Assembly: GCA_947034895.1 (NCBI GenBank) | Contig: OX344765.1 | Coordinates: forward strand, 5,027,001 to 5,091,000 | Direction of reading: 5' to 3' | Origin: Rhytidiadelphus loreus | Taxonomy: Eukaryota > Streptophyta > Bryopsida > Hypnales > Hylocomiaceae | Length of the DNA: 64,000 nt | In this document: positions 43,022 through 55,430 of the stretch, piece by piece | How the letters are laid out: every line of letters starts with the position of its first letter | How positions within the stretch are numbered: position 1 is the first letter of the stretch | Translations under genes and position numbers: made by a program | Notes under the pieces: model-generated | What the model saw: the letters and a program-made list of their open reading frames with translations, nothing else | Told to the model about the DNA's origin: nothing | The model's database searches: none

Positions 43022-46000
43022 ATGAGCGACAGTCAAGACAACCGTGCAGTCCAGAGATTAATAACATCTTATTTTTCTGTAGCTGAGAAGGTACCTGTCA
43101 TTGTGACTTTGTCCTCTGATTTGCAAAATCAAGTTGTACCACCAGTTGTGAATTTGTCGTCTGAATTGAATGTGAGATTGCTCAAGGACAGAATTGAAGT
43201 TACCCACATCTCCAGTACTCCCCAGTCACAAATCGGAAAGAAGCGAGGGTATTTTGGTACTGGATCAAGTACGTTAGAGACAACTCCAAAACGTTGGGAA
43301 CGCTGTGAATCGAACACTGGTGGAAGGCCTCAAGCATCAATAACCGTGGATTCCCCTTTAGAATCGGACTGTGAGTCCGTGAACCCTAGAAGGCGACAAC
43401 GTCTTTGCTAGGTGAGTTCAGAGTGTAGTGTTATTTTTTTCCTTCTGCTGGACTCTGGAAATCCCTCAACTCTTCAACTATGTACTTGGTTTATTGTTTT
43501 ACACATTTTTGTTAACTCTCTTATTCCATTCTACGTGACTTCCATCCCTACAGGCGGAATTCAAGATGGGGGATCTTGCTCGGAGAAAGAGGAGGCCAAA
43601 AGGTATCAATCGCCCTGGACCAGAAGAACGTGCCATTGATTCTCTGCTTGTGGAGGAAGAGCGTGTGAAGCGAGCTGCGGCCACTAGAATCAGGCAAGCA
43701 CGCCATAGATTTGAGATCCAACGGGCGGAACAGCTCATCCAATCTTTGGCAAGTGCACCAGAAGATCAAGGGGACATTGCAATGACTGAAAGAACAACAA
43801 ATCGAGTTTTGAAGAGGCTGGCCGCGTATGTAGTTGGAGAGTTGAGGACTTGCCCTGGTCCTAGTGCTAGAAGGGATGTCATGGAGAAGCTGTTGAATCA
43901 CAACACTGTCTGGCCTTTTCTCCCTGGTTATTATCCCAGACCCGCTGAAGCCAAGGCAATTTTCCAGTTTGTAGAAAGCTTCAGGTTCGAGTTGCAAGCT
44001 GTGAAGAAAGGGAACTCACGAGACACTCTGGCTAGGAAAAGAGCTCTCCTGGACGCTACAGTGAGCTTGGGGATGGAACGATCAACTGCCTTGTCACGAG
44101 TTCTTCAAACAAATCCGAGCAACATCAGTGCAGCCTTGGAGAGAAGGGTGGATCTCACAGAACCCACATTTTTTCCTCTTGTTCGGAAGAAACGTCAAGG
44201 CCTCACTGAATACATCAAGGCAACGGTGCGTACATGGTGGCATGAGCATACTCGGGTCAGCCCCAATAAAAAGGACGTAACCAGACGACGCATTGGACGA
44301 AAGCAATACCTTGTCCACCCCACCCATTACCTCACCGATACCCAAGTAAGGACAGTCTTCCTTCTTACGATTTTTTCTCTTCTGTTTGCAAAATGATGTT
44401 GTCTGTGGATTTTGCGTGGTTACCTTGTATGTTCAATATAGTGGGCATGATTTTTGAGTTAAAATGTATAGATCTGAATGATCTTTGGCAGAAAAAATCC
44501 CACTTAGACTTCTGCAAGTAATCCCTGAGATAATGCTCAGATTCAGTTCTAAAGAATACTCAGTTTCAGATTCAGATTCAGCATAACGATCCATTTGAGC
44601 ATACTTCAGATTCAGTTTTCTTTTTGCTCAATGTATTGATATGCTTAAGTATGATAGTGACTGTCGCTCCAACTTCTTGTTACAGTCTTCATAGCTTTAC
44701 GGTTGTAGGCTCAGTACGATATGTATTTCAGTTTACATAAAATTTCCAGTACGATATGTGTTTCAGGCTCCTTTTTAGTGTTCCTTGTAGTACTACTTTG
44801 ACTACTGCATGTACTGCATTCTTTGGGATCATGTACTACTAATAGTATTGATACCTGATGTGTACTTAAGTGTGGTTGTCACTACTTTCCACTTTGTACT
44901 TCTCAAAGTACACTAATATTTTTAATGTACCTCATTTTATTCAGGTTTAGTAACAATGTTCAAATGTTCTACTGTGAGTCCTAGAAAAACATTGGGAGTG
45001 CTACTCCCTAGTACTGCGAGTGCTAAAAGTACATTGCAAGTGCTACTCCCTAGTACTGTGAATGCTAGAAGTACATTGGGAGTGCTACTCCCTAGTACTG
45101 TGAATGCTAGAAGTACATTGGGAGTGCTACTCCCTAGTACTGTGAGTACTCTAGAGTTTTATTCGATAAATTGTTTGGGAGTACAAAGTATAGAGAAGTA
45201 CATATATGCAATACTTTATGGAACCACTATGTACTTGTGGTACAAGTACACCGGGAGTGCTGGTTTAGGGTACTCCGGAGTACTATAGTACTTTCACGAT
45301 ACATTGTTTTGTAGCACAAAGTATTCAGAAGTACAAATATTCAGCAATGTATAAAACTTTTTTGTACTTTTCTGAACTTGGCCTTTTTTCCACAGAAGGC
45401 TTGATGTACAATTCGTATCATATGTCTGCATTGGTTTACCATTTTTGTGCGCTCATGTTCTCTAATTTTCTGGACTAATCTTCACCTTTTGGTTTATGTC
45501 ATTGTATTTTGCAGACGTGCTTTTTCTTGCAGTTCAAGAGAAGTCATCCTGAATGTCGGATTAAACAAAGATGTTTTGAATACTTGAAGCCCTGGTATGT
45601 GAAGACCTTGAAAGACCAGAACAGTTGCTGTTGCATCTACCATGTAGAAATGGACATGATGAAGGTGAGCTTGAGTAACATGAGAGATCAGTTACAAGGC
45701 CTTCATGCATCTATTTTTTATGCATGCACTTGCGAAGTCTGTGTGGGTGGAAACGAAGGATGTTGTGCTCATGCTAAGATTTATAAGCGTATGACTTTAC
45801 TGTGGATGGAGTGTGTGTGTCCGAAGCAAGAATTGGACAAGTGGCACAAGTTGGCCTGCCTCATGGGTACTTGTGATGACTGTGGCGTGAGAAGATTGAA
45901 AATCTGCCCTGAAGAACTGTCTACATCGACTACTGCATTGGTGAAGTGGAAGTGTTTTGAGTTAATTGAAGTGGGAGTTTGTGAAGAGTCAGGGCGCCCA

Positions 46001-47628
46001 AAGAAACGTATTAAGGAAGTCTTCAAGGAAACTACCCCTGGAGATTTTGTGAGGTACTTAATGCCGAAGGTTCAGAATTTCGTGACTCACAACTTTGTGG
46101 CCAATTGGCAGGATGACCAGTGCAAAACGATGATGGAGTCGGCTCCGGCTGGAGTCCTCATTTCTTACATCGACTTTGCTGAAAACTATACATTTGCCAT
46201 TCAAAACGAGGTCCAATCGATGCACTGGTTTTCAACCAGTATTTCAATTCTAGTGCACATTACAGTATTGAAAGGAGAAGCAACTGAGCCTGGTCAAGAG
46301 TGTGAGGTTTTTAAACAAACACACTACTACATCTCTGATGACAAGAAGCATGACTCACTTTTTGTTCAACATTGCATGATGTTGCATTGGGAGTGGTTGA
46401 ATGCTACAGGGATTAGGCCAAGTGAGCATTGGGTATTTAGCGACGGTTGTGCTGGACAATTCAAGGGAGCGACGGCTATGTATTTTGTAGCTCGATATCC
46501 AGGTCTCACTGGTGGTTGCACTATGCGGTGGAATTACTTTGGCTCTGGCCATGGCAAAGGTTGTAGTACTCCTCACTAATCAAATATGTACTGTCAAATT
46601 CTAAGTGTTCTAGACATACATGCTCTTAAATACTTTGAGTACGAGATGTACATTATGTACTCTTTGTACATTCATATATTGTAATTTTTGTGTGCATGTT
46701 TATTAGTTTTCGAATTTTATATATACAAATACATATACTAACCCTCTCACTCTAATCTTCATTAGGTGAATGGGACAGTGCTGGGGCAGTCGTTAAGAGG
46801 GCCTTGAGGATGCACCAAATTCAACATCCAAAGCATGAACTTGCAAACGCTGAGCAATGCGTGGAGTTTCTACATTCACGCTTCTCAACTCGTGTTGTAA
46901 GTTCATACAAACAGTCCACATGTGACAGTATAAGGAGGGAGTTTTGGCATGTGAAGGAGGAAGATGTGGATAGGAGCAACGATTGGGGCTGTAAAACAAT
47001 TCCGGGTTCAAGAAAATTCCACTCGATCTTTGGTTCTTCTTCCTCTGATCCCACAACTCTGATGGTGAGAGATTTATCTTGTTTTTGTGGCCCATGTATT
47101 GACCACAATATGAGTGGTTGTGAGAACAAGTCTCATGTGAGTTCTTGGCGTCTTGTACGTCTAAGGCCATATGACACTCATTCTGTACGCCTTCAAATTG
47201 AAGCACATGATGATCCCGAAGAATGGGAGTATGGAGGGGTAGGTGAAGAGTTGGGAGATTTGTTGCAGGTTGGAGAAAACTTTGCTGTTCCAGCACCAGA
47301 TGAAAACGATGAAGGAGTTGAGTTTTACATTCTTCAGTGCCAGAAACCAAAATTTCGGGTGGAGGTTGCTTTTGTGTGTCCATGGGGCGGTGACTTCAAA
47401 ATAGGAGACTATGCCATTGCTGGAACATACTACAAAAAGCATGGAAGGTCATCTGATACTTACGTGTTCCTTGACACGGCTGCAGTGGCGCATGTAGATG
47501 CTCATCTTGTAAGAGCTTGCAAATTTCCCATGCGTCTTGCTACACATAGTGTAAAGGGTGGGAGTGTAGTTTATAAACTGTCCCAAGAGACTAGAGAAGT
47601 TATTGAGCAGGCACTTCAGGAATGGTAG
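43022..47628 (+). CDS. DDE-transposase-like gene with PIP-box, four exons
   Basis: Exons: 43022-43411, 43554-44345, 45515-46559, 46766-47628. Exons 2-4 join in frame with canonical sites (about 900 residues). Exon 1 starts MSDSQDNRAV then QRLITSYF (residues 11-18), a perfect PIP-box (QxxIxxYF) for PCNA binding. Exon 1 ends in a TAG that coincides with the last base triplet before the GTGAGT donor, so the stop would interrupt the joined frame. ATG 43566 in exon 2 is an alternative start. Exon 2 is basic (RRKRRPKG) and helical. Exons 3-4 hold YIDFAENYTF, EVQSMHW, WVFSDGCAGQFKGA, NYFGSGHGKG and EWDSAGAVVKRA, then IPGSRKFHSIF and a Cys-rich CFCGPCIDHNMSGC. This matches, as I recall it, a widespread family of repeat-encoded eukaryotic proteins (DFAENY...SDG..QFK...SHGKG.CD..G..VKR). 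The Asp residues in the first, second and last blocks are candidate DDD/E catalytic residues. The superfamily name is not certain. Confidence 0.75.
44997..45150 (+). repeat. 42-bp minisatellite inside transposase-like gene intron 2
   Basis: About 3.7 copies of a 42-bp unit beginning AGTGCTACTCCCTAGTACTG and ending in AGTACATTGGG, with few changes between copies. The whole intron (44346-45514) is rich in AGTAC, GTACT and TGTAC words. Confidence 0.85.
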
Positions 47629-48027
47629 GCTCAGGAGTAGCCTAGCTGCAACTGCAGTGCTCAGTTCCTTAGGTTGCTACTCAACAAAAAAAGAGTGTTG
47701 TGTTTGTTTTCAGTACATCTCAATTATGTTAACATGTATTTGATTTACATAAATATTATATGTGTGCTCATTTTACCATGGCCTGTCCCTAGGTCATGTA
47801 TGAACTATGGGGTGTGAAGATGGGTACGGAAATGAATTGGAACTTCACAAATGCTAATGCAAATAAAAGGTATGAAAATTAAGATTTATACAAAGAGAAG
47901 TATGGAAAGTATACAATGTACAATTTTACAATTGATAAGTATTTCAAAGTACAAATGTTTGTATTCAGAAGGGCTAGAGTACAAAAAATTAATAATACAT
48001 CGTAATAAACCATTTCCAAATAATTAA
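47629..48027. other. Tail-to-tail intergenic space
   Basis: About 400 bp between the ends of the plus-strand transposase-like gene and the minus-strand SET gene. It is AT-rich and probably contains both 3' ends. No other feature seen. Confidence 0.5.
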
Positions 48028-51000
48028 CTAACAACGCCACCCAGGATCACGGCAGTCTTGGCTTTCACATAGGCAGTAGAAAACATGGATTTGATTATTT
48101 TGTTGACTAAAGTCTATGCCGTAGTCCTGCATTTCAATGTACACAGAAAAATGTGTTAAAGGTATTCTGAGCACTCTTAGCATTGCAAAGACAGAACCGT
48201 ATGTGTCAAGGACAAAAAATTCAGGAATGCTTACCCATGTCAATTCTTCTAATCGTTCAATGGATCTGTTTGCAAAAAAAGCAACGTGATAATAGTACGG
48301 GTTGTTCTCGTTGATTCTCACAGGCATGTCCAACAAGTTGGAACCCTCACACCTATGATTCAAGAAGCAAGACACGTTTGAGAAGACAGCACCATCTATA
48401 CACAAAGCTTTATAATCCGTAGCAGTGACTTCATTTCTCCAATCAGCATCAAGCTGAAGTGAATATGATGTAGAAGTGGACATGAGATCATTCCTTTCCA
48501 TCATTTCAGCATTCGTAAGGATTTCACCTACGAATTCAAACAAAAAAGTGCCAGCTTCAAGTGGCTGCAGTGTACGCACCCCCCATCCTCTAGACCCAGT
48601 CCAAAAAACCTACACAACAATCCACACAAACACAATCAAGCATGAGACTTGGGCAAAACAATCCAAAACATACTGAGTTGACAAACACTTACCTGAACCT
48701 GTACCACCATTCCTCGTTGAACCACCCGATTAAAACAGGAAAAGTGGCAGTTGCACTTTGAATTGCACTCAAATATGAAACTTCGGTTCCAGTGACCTTT
48801 GCACTGTGTGTCACTAGAATCTTGTTTTGAAACCACATTGTCTTGCAAGGCAAGGCAACCATTGCCTGGATTACAGAAGGCTTCCATACCACCCTACAAA
48901 GCGCAATGAATTAGAAACGTGAAACATTAAACCACATACAAGTACTACATTCCAATATCTAAGTACCGAAGTACCCCAGTTCTCACAGATAGAAGTATCC
49001 AAGTACAAAATGTTCAAAAACCTGAAATTACCCAAGTATAAATATCAAGGTATCAAAATACCATAATACCTCAATATAAAGACCCAGAGCTTTACAGAAT
49101 CACACAGTTTAGAAATTCACCTCTTCTATTAAGTCAACTCTAAGGAGTCCCTGGGAAGTGTATGCAAACTTGCCTCCGTTTCGTCTGGCACAATTGCAAC
49201 AGAAATCTGCAGTCATGCAGTCCCTCTCACAGTCATAACAACTGTTTTCCTCCTGAATATTTGATACATTACTGGCAAGAGACGCCATCCCAGAAACAAT
49301 ACTATGGCAAATATAATTAAAAGGCAAAAGTGTGACATTGCCATGTTGGGGCATATTCACCGTCACCGGTATGGCCTCCAATCCATTAGCAATATCAAAA
49401 GTATCACACGATCTCACCTGGCCACAAGAGAAAACGCCCAAATCAACACAACTTCTGTACATACATTAGCCATAAAAATAATAACTTAAACATATGAGCC
49501 AAGAGCATACTCTTGCTTGTCAAAACATTGATTGGTCGTGTATAGACCCTAAACTTCACCTGAACACAGAAATGCCAAAACAAATTGTATGTACCAGCTA
49601 TAGTCTATTGCGAAGACCCTACACCTAAATCCTATGACAGAATTGCAAGCTAAACATTAGGGTAACTCTGGATTAACGTTTTGGTTTTTTTTTTTGGCTC
49701 TTCACCTTTGGTTCCTGAGTCTCATCCTCCTTTGCATTGCCTGGCTGCAAAGGTAGAGTGTTCTCACGTTCCTTTTTTGATTTTTTCATCTTCTTACCTT
49801 ATCCAACTCAGCAGGTTTGGCTTGCCTTCCATCCTCTTTGTCCTTCATCGATTCTTTCTTGTCAGGGCGTACTTCTGGGCTAAGGGACTCAACCTCGGAT
49901 CTCCTCCTCTTCTTGGGTTTGGGCGTCTTGAATTGCTGTTCATCGTCTTGGTTTGTCATGAGCCTTGTTTGGGGCCTCCTTGAATTCGATAGATTCATGC
50001 CAGATGGGTCATCCAGTTTACCAACGACATCTGAACTTGTTAGATCTTGTTTAGACACTATCGTATCCTGCCCAGCAACTGGCATGTCTTCTTTGGGATG
50101 TGCATGAACTTCCACGCTCCCACTGGCCTCTTGCCCAGCCTCATATTCAGCAACTCCCTTGTCTTGGTCGGGACGTGTCTCAAATTCGACGCACCCACTA
50201 GCCTCTTGCCCTGCAACTGCTAAGTCTAGCTTGGGACCTATTTTAACTTGCATACATCCACTGGCCTCTAGACCAGTCAAGTCAACTTGAAACAGTTTTT
50301 CTTCAGTAACAGGTTGTGGTTGCAGTGTCCCATCAATGGCGTCCTCAATGTTACCGGTTGTAACTTCCTCTTCTACCTTTTCATCTCCTTCCTCACCGTC
50401 AAGTGTGACTGATAGATTTGCAGCCACTTCGCCTTCGATTTCTACGCCACAGCCAACAATGCCCGGGTTTTCCTTCTCTACTGTGGAGTGTCTTAGAACC
50501 CTATTAGAGACGTCGTTTTCCTCTATGGACTCCCCCTTCGTTCTCTTTGAAGAATGCGTTGAAATACTTGTGCCTGAGGAAGAGTGAAGTTTTAGGTCAG
50601 GTTCTGCACATGTCCAGACCACATGCACAGAATTAGAACACAAGATCAAAAGTAATAGATCAATTGCAATACATGCCGGAAACATGTCAAGAGAAAAATC
50701 TTATTTATCATTATTTATAATATACTAAAACATGGAGAGGCATACGTATGGTACTCTGGACTCCAGAAACTAATATTGACGTGGGTATTACCTGAAGAGT
50801 TTGTGTCTTCACTACTGGAAGAGAGGAGTGGCTCCGCTGTTCGCTTCTTTGAACTTCCGGAGCCCTGCAAGCATTCAAATTTGGGAGCTTCTGTCTTTGG
50901 AGTAGGTAGTCTCTTACTTTCACTCCTCTGTACATGATTACGGTTAGCAGTAAGACCAGATACCGTATGTGGAGGGTTTTTGATGGAAGGTTGCTTCTCA

Positions 51001-53718
51001 GGAACCGTATTGGAACACAGAACTTGGCTCTGGGCACCTACACTCTGATTCTCGTTTCCCATACCAAACTTGGGCTCGACCACTGCTAAGGAAGACCCTA
51101 CAACCCACAAACCATGCACTGATTTTAGATCCTGAAAGATTACTCCATGTATCCACCTTTCCATATTGTCAAACACTATGAAGTAGTCAGTTATTCTGTT
51201 GCAACATCAGCATCATTCACCCATATTTGTTGAATACAAATTGAGAAGCTGATAGTACATTAGTACTTAGATTGACCAACAGAGTACATGGTTTTGAAAT
51301 TCAAAATACTCCGGAATTTGAAGCATGAAAAAGTACACTCTTGTACTCATTGAAGACACTCTTGTACTCAGTGAAGACACTCTTGTACTCAGTGAAGACA
51401 CTCTTGTACTCAGTGGAAACACTCTTGTACTCAGTACAAACACTGTTGTACACTTGTACTCAGTGAAAACAACATTGTACTTAGTGAAACACTCTTGTAC
51501 TCGGTGAAAACAATATTGTACTCAGTGAAAACAATATTGTACTCAGTGAAAACACTCTTGTACTCAGTGAAAACACTCTTGTACTCAGTGAAAACACTCT
51601 TGTACTCAATCTAGACACTGTCGTACTTAATCTTGATAGTCTTATACTCGGTGAAGACACTCTTGTACACCAGCAATATATGAAAGTATACTTTAGGTAC
51701 AAAGTTTTATAAGTAGTACGTACCAGTCAATACTTAAGGTACATGAGTATCAATGGCATGGTACACGATTAGCCACTGTATTGACCAGAACAAAGGTTAG
51801 GGTCAAATAACTATGGACCTTAGGTACAATTGGTATAGAAGTGATGCAACCAAATGCAAACACAGTGAAAGCAAAGGGACTTACCAACAGTAAGGCAGTT
51901 TGCCTTTGCCTTCTCTTCTCGTGCAGCCAGTAGCCTCGTACCCTCCATTTGGCACCCTAAAAGTTGGGCTTTTTCTTGTATGAATTCATTGGGCACTCCC
52001 CACCCAAAGCTTTTAAACCAATTCGGATGAGGGTAACTGCGGCAGTTAGACTTAACACATCTACCGGTACCCTTCCCAAAAACTACCAGAGCACACCAGG
52101 GATGATACAGATGCACACAGCTAGCCACTACAATGTCAAAATTAGGAAAGTCAAAACCACAAAGAGAGCAAATTGTAACATGGACGTACTATAATGCAGT
52201 ACCATTTGGTCTATTATCAGGATATATCAGTGGCCATGGCTGCAAGCCAGATGGACAACCTCCTCTCTTCAATCGGGACAACTCTTCAGTCATAGCTGCA
52301 AGTTGAGTTTGCTTCAAATCCAAGTTAGTCAAAACTTGCTGGTACTCAGATTCTGTCCTGGCAGACTCCTCTTGCAGTTTTTCCAAATTATCCCTATGCT
52401 CCAGAAGCATGTCAAGGATGACATCCTTCTTGGTATCATCTTTGATGGTCCTGTTGGATGGAAGTGACGCCTCAAATGCCTGCAGCTGGGCTTCAAAAGA
52501 TTGCAGTACAAGTTCGACACCCCTAACTTTTTGTGCTGATTCATCCCTCGTCACATTAGTTGACATTTCCTCCGTTCTCAAGGTCTCTAGCTCCATTAGC
52601 AAAATGGACACCACCTCCGATAGGTGTGCCATTCTCTCTGGTACAGCAAAGTCAAGGCCACCTTCATTCATTACATGTTGTTTTGAAGCACAGACCTCCG
52701 ACTCTAGCTGCAGATTAAAAAAAAGAACACACATAAGTATAAGCAATGTTTTATTACTTTCCTAATTTTGGCACACACTTACAGAAATTAACAATATTCT
52801 ACAAATTTGAATGCTGAATTGAAACAGTGGCATGAAATTCGAGGAGATTACAAAAGTTAAAAAACAGAATTCAAAGAATTCATGACATATAAGTGAATGA
52901 AAATAAATATATCAGCCCATTCACATGATCTGAGAATGAAGCATTGAAATCAGTGAGGCATGTGAATTGCTAAAGATTTAGCCCAAATTGCATACACCAT
53001 ACTACGATTTAAGAAAACGGCATTCAATGGAGAATTCTATTGCAACACAATGTAACTACTATCCAGTCAATGCAAATAAACAAGTGGGCATGGAAATCAC
53101 CTTCCTAGAGACACTGGGACCACTCTTCTCGACCTTCACCTTCTTCCAAGTGTCTTTTGACACTTCCAATCCTTTCTCCTTGTAGAGTAGAAGTTTTTTC
53201 CGCTGGTTTGCTATCCTGGTCCGTTGTGTGTTGTTGGTAACCTGCCCAAACGCTGCCCAGTCGACCTTTTTACTGTTGTGCTCTAAAGCAATGCCGTGTG
53301 CAAATTTGATTTTTATGAAAGCAGGGATTGAATCAGCGTCATGCTGGTACAGAATGGGGTGCAGTAACTTAATCCTATCCACTACAACCCTTTCCTTGCA
53401 ATCAGCCCAACGGTACCCAGCTCTCCCAGCTTTGCCATGCCGTTTTCCAAAAAGCATGGATACCCACTCCTCGTTCTCGTCTTCTCTCCTGAGCCTATGG
53501 GGGTTGATTCCCTCAAATTCAAGCTTGTATTGCTCAATGAAATCTTCACGCATCAGTAATGGAGGCATTTCTTTTAATTTGCCCAGCTCCTCATCGACGT
53601 CTATTTGGTCGACATCGTCGGCGGCGGCTTCGTCTTTAACATCCGGCTTCAGGCTGCTCATTCGATTGTCTGCACTCCTCCCTTGAGTCGTCTTGTTGTT
53701 GCCATATTTTGGAGCCAT
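48028..53718 (-). CDS. SUVR-type SET-domain histone lysine methyltransferase with added N-terminal modules
   Basis: SUVR proteins methylate histone H3 lysine 9 and act in transposon silencing. Minus-strand exons join in frame: 53718-53101, 52707-52203, 52127-51885, 51097-50792, 50603-49798, 49417-49121, 48893-48693, 48609-48235, 48126-48028 (about 1149 residues). Order: N-terminal region with WVSMLFGKRHGKAGRAGYRW; coiled coil (about 207-360); a Cys/His module at 375-420 (SCVHLYHPWC..F..C..NC..H..W); Ser-rich linker; an acidic region with degenerate GQEASG repeats and a KPKKRRR nuclear signal (558-826); pre-SET cysteines (CYDCERDC, CNCARRNGGKFAYT, NRVVQRG); SET with GWGVRTL, FEFVGEILTN, LDADW, FLNHRCEGSNL and EELTWDYGIDF; post-SET CLCESQDCRD. 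Key SET residues look intact. The SET half is close to Arabidopsis SUVR1/2/4. The N-terminal half is unlike those as I know them. Exon 1 may have an earlier start (the frame is open to 53781), and fusion of exons 1-3 to the SET part rests on phase agreement only. Confidence 0.8.
51325..51675. repeat. 21-bp minisatellite in a SET-gene intron
   Basis: About 15 imperfect copies of a 21-bp unit built on GTACTCAGTGAAAACACTCTT, between exons 3 and 4 of the SET gene. It shares the GTACT word with the minisatellite in the transposase-like gene. Short open frames on both strands here (LVLSEDT and RVFSLST repeats) are artefacts. Confidence 0.9.
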
Positions 53719-53872
53719 GTTCAATGCTTTTCTGGACTCACAAATCATGCAGTTGTGTAAGACTAGGCCAGGAGATACCACATCCTGAACGCCTAAACCC
53801 TAGAGCAGAAGTAAGTGGAACGTTTGTAAGCAGAGAACTCATCAATTTCAAGTCTAACTGTACAAGCTATGC

Positions 53873-54067
53873 TCAACCCAAAAAAAAACTTGTGGAAAAA
53901 AACAAAACAGATAGAGAAGAGCATGAAACATACCCAAAGGATCCACCTGCCCTGTTCAAGGCGGCAACTTTGTAAATAGATGGTGCCGTTGTCAGTGTTA
54001 CGCTCGCCTTGTCATCAAGTCCCTGTATTAGAGAAAAAAGACTCACATTACCACCCTTAGCAATCAT
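53873..54067 (-). other. Possible 5' exon upstream of the SET gene
   Basis: A minus-strand frame from ATG 54067 reads MIAKGGNVSLFSLIQGLDD, then APSIYKVAALNRAGGSFG, followed by a GTATGT donor near 53934. Its composition looks coding, but no phase-compatible acceptor joining it to the MAPKYGNN exon was found. It could be a separate small gene or an untranslated exon. Confidence 0.25.
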
Positions 54068-54804
54068 GGTCGTGTTTCACTAGCGGCACAACTGACTGGA
54101 GACCTCAATCTCATGGGAAAATCTCCATTAGGTAGATACGGAATAGAAGCCACAGGTCATTGCAAAAATCCTACGACCGTTAGCATCTACTTTGAGAGAG
54201 AGATGTATAGGGTTAGAATATACTAGATATTAAGTACAATCATATGTGGATGACAGCACAGGGAGGTACTACTAGCCAGGGCCTAAAACGACATGGAAAA
54301 TTTGACAATCTCACATTGAGGATAAGGGTTCAGCATGAATTAGAATAGGTCAGCCAACCATAGATACGTAGAACTGAATACCTCAATCTATGCCTTCAAA
54401 TTATAAACTTTCACTTGAACAGTAAATGACCAGCAATCCTTTCTGAAGGGAGACACACAGCAGATAGTGTGCGCTCCACAAAAAGTCGCTCAGGTTTTAG
54501 ATTCACTACCTGGAATCCCAATACTAATGACAGTACCCAGTGAGGGCACAAGGAAAATCATCCTATTCGATTTCTACAATAAAACCAGTACTAAGGTGAT
54601 TGTAACTATTGTGAGTTCAAGCTGAAAAAATCTGGGGCAGAGTTCACATCAATTTTTTTTAAGGTTTATACAACTTTGGGTGCAAGGGGTGTCCCGAAAA
54701 AAAAAGTTTTCTGAAATAGAGACGGAGACTATGGACATACAGATACGAAACTGGAAAGGCAATTATCTGTAGTAAGCCAATTGGCGACCCTTTCCATCAC
54801 AAAC

Positions 54805-54841
54805 GCCTAAACCCCTAAACCCTAAAAAAAAAAAAAAAAAC
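54805..54841. repeat. Short interstitial CCCTAAA-like tract plus poly-A
   Basis: Three imperfect telomere-type words (CCTAAACCCCTAAACCCTAAA) run into an 18-base A run. This may be a degraded telomeric repeat or simply the common AAACCCTA leader word of plant genes. It supports a plant origin only weakly. Confidence 0.5.
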
Positions 54842-55364
54842 TCTGGCTCCTCTTCGAAATCCTATTGTCGACAACCATGCTATTAAACTCAGACATTGAG
54901 AAACCGAAACTCAGAAAAAGAAGCAAATACAACAGAGAACCTAGATAACTATGTACAAGTCCCATGTAACGCCCAGATCTAAGAAAATTAAGTTAGAACC
55001 ACACAAAAAAGCAAAGTGATCCAAGCAAATCAAGAGATGGTTGCAAAATGACAAACACTTCAACAAATTGATAATGCATACGAAGTCGACTAGCTGTTTC
55101 TCCATCGACGAAAACTTGCTACGATTGACGTACCTATTCTCCAGCGTTTGGCAGCATTGATGGCTCCCCCGCACCTGAATGAGTTGTGGCTCCCCCGCAC
55201 CCGAATGTGACGATGGCAATGGCGTACAAGTTTCACAAAAAAGCAAACCACTTTCCAATTCTCCAAGCCCAGAGCACTACCCCACCCCGCCTCCCTACAC
55301 ACGGTGTCTGATACTTTCCTGTCTACTAAGCCTAACACGAACCCCTTAGCAATGTTCATGAATC

Positions 55365-55430
55365 TGCAAACAACACGAGCCCGCAAACAACACGAGCCCG
55401 CAAAAAACACGAGCCCGCAAAAAACACTCT
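55365..55430. repeat. 17-bp tandem repeat, about 4 copies
   Basis: Units of ACACGAGCCCGCAAAAA or ACACGAGCCCGCAAACA repeat four times. Non-coding, and may vary in copy number. Confidence 0.85.

Noticed and set aside
51325..51675. CRISPR-like array of short repeats
   Set aside because: Direct 21-bp units abut with no unique spacers; a minisatellite in a plant intron.
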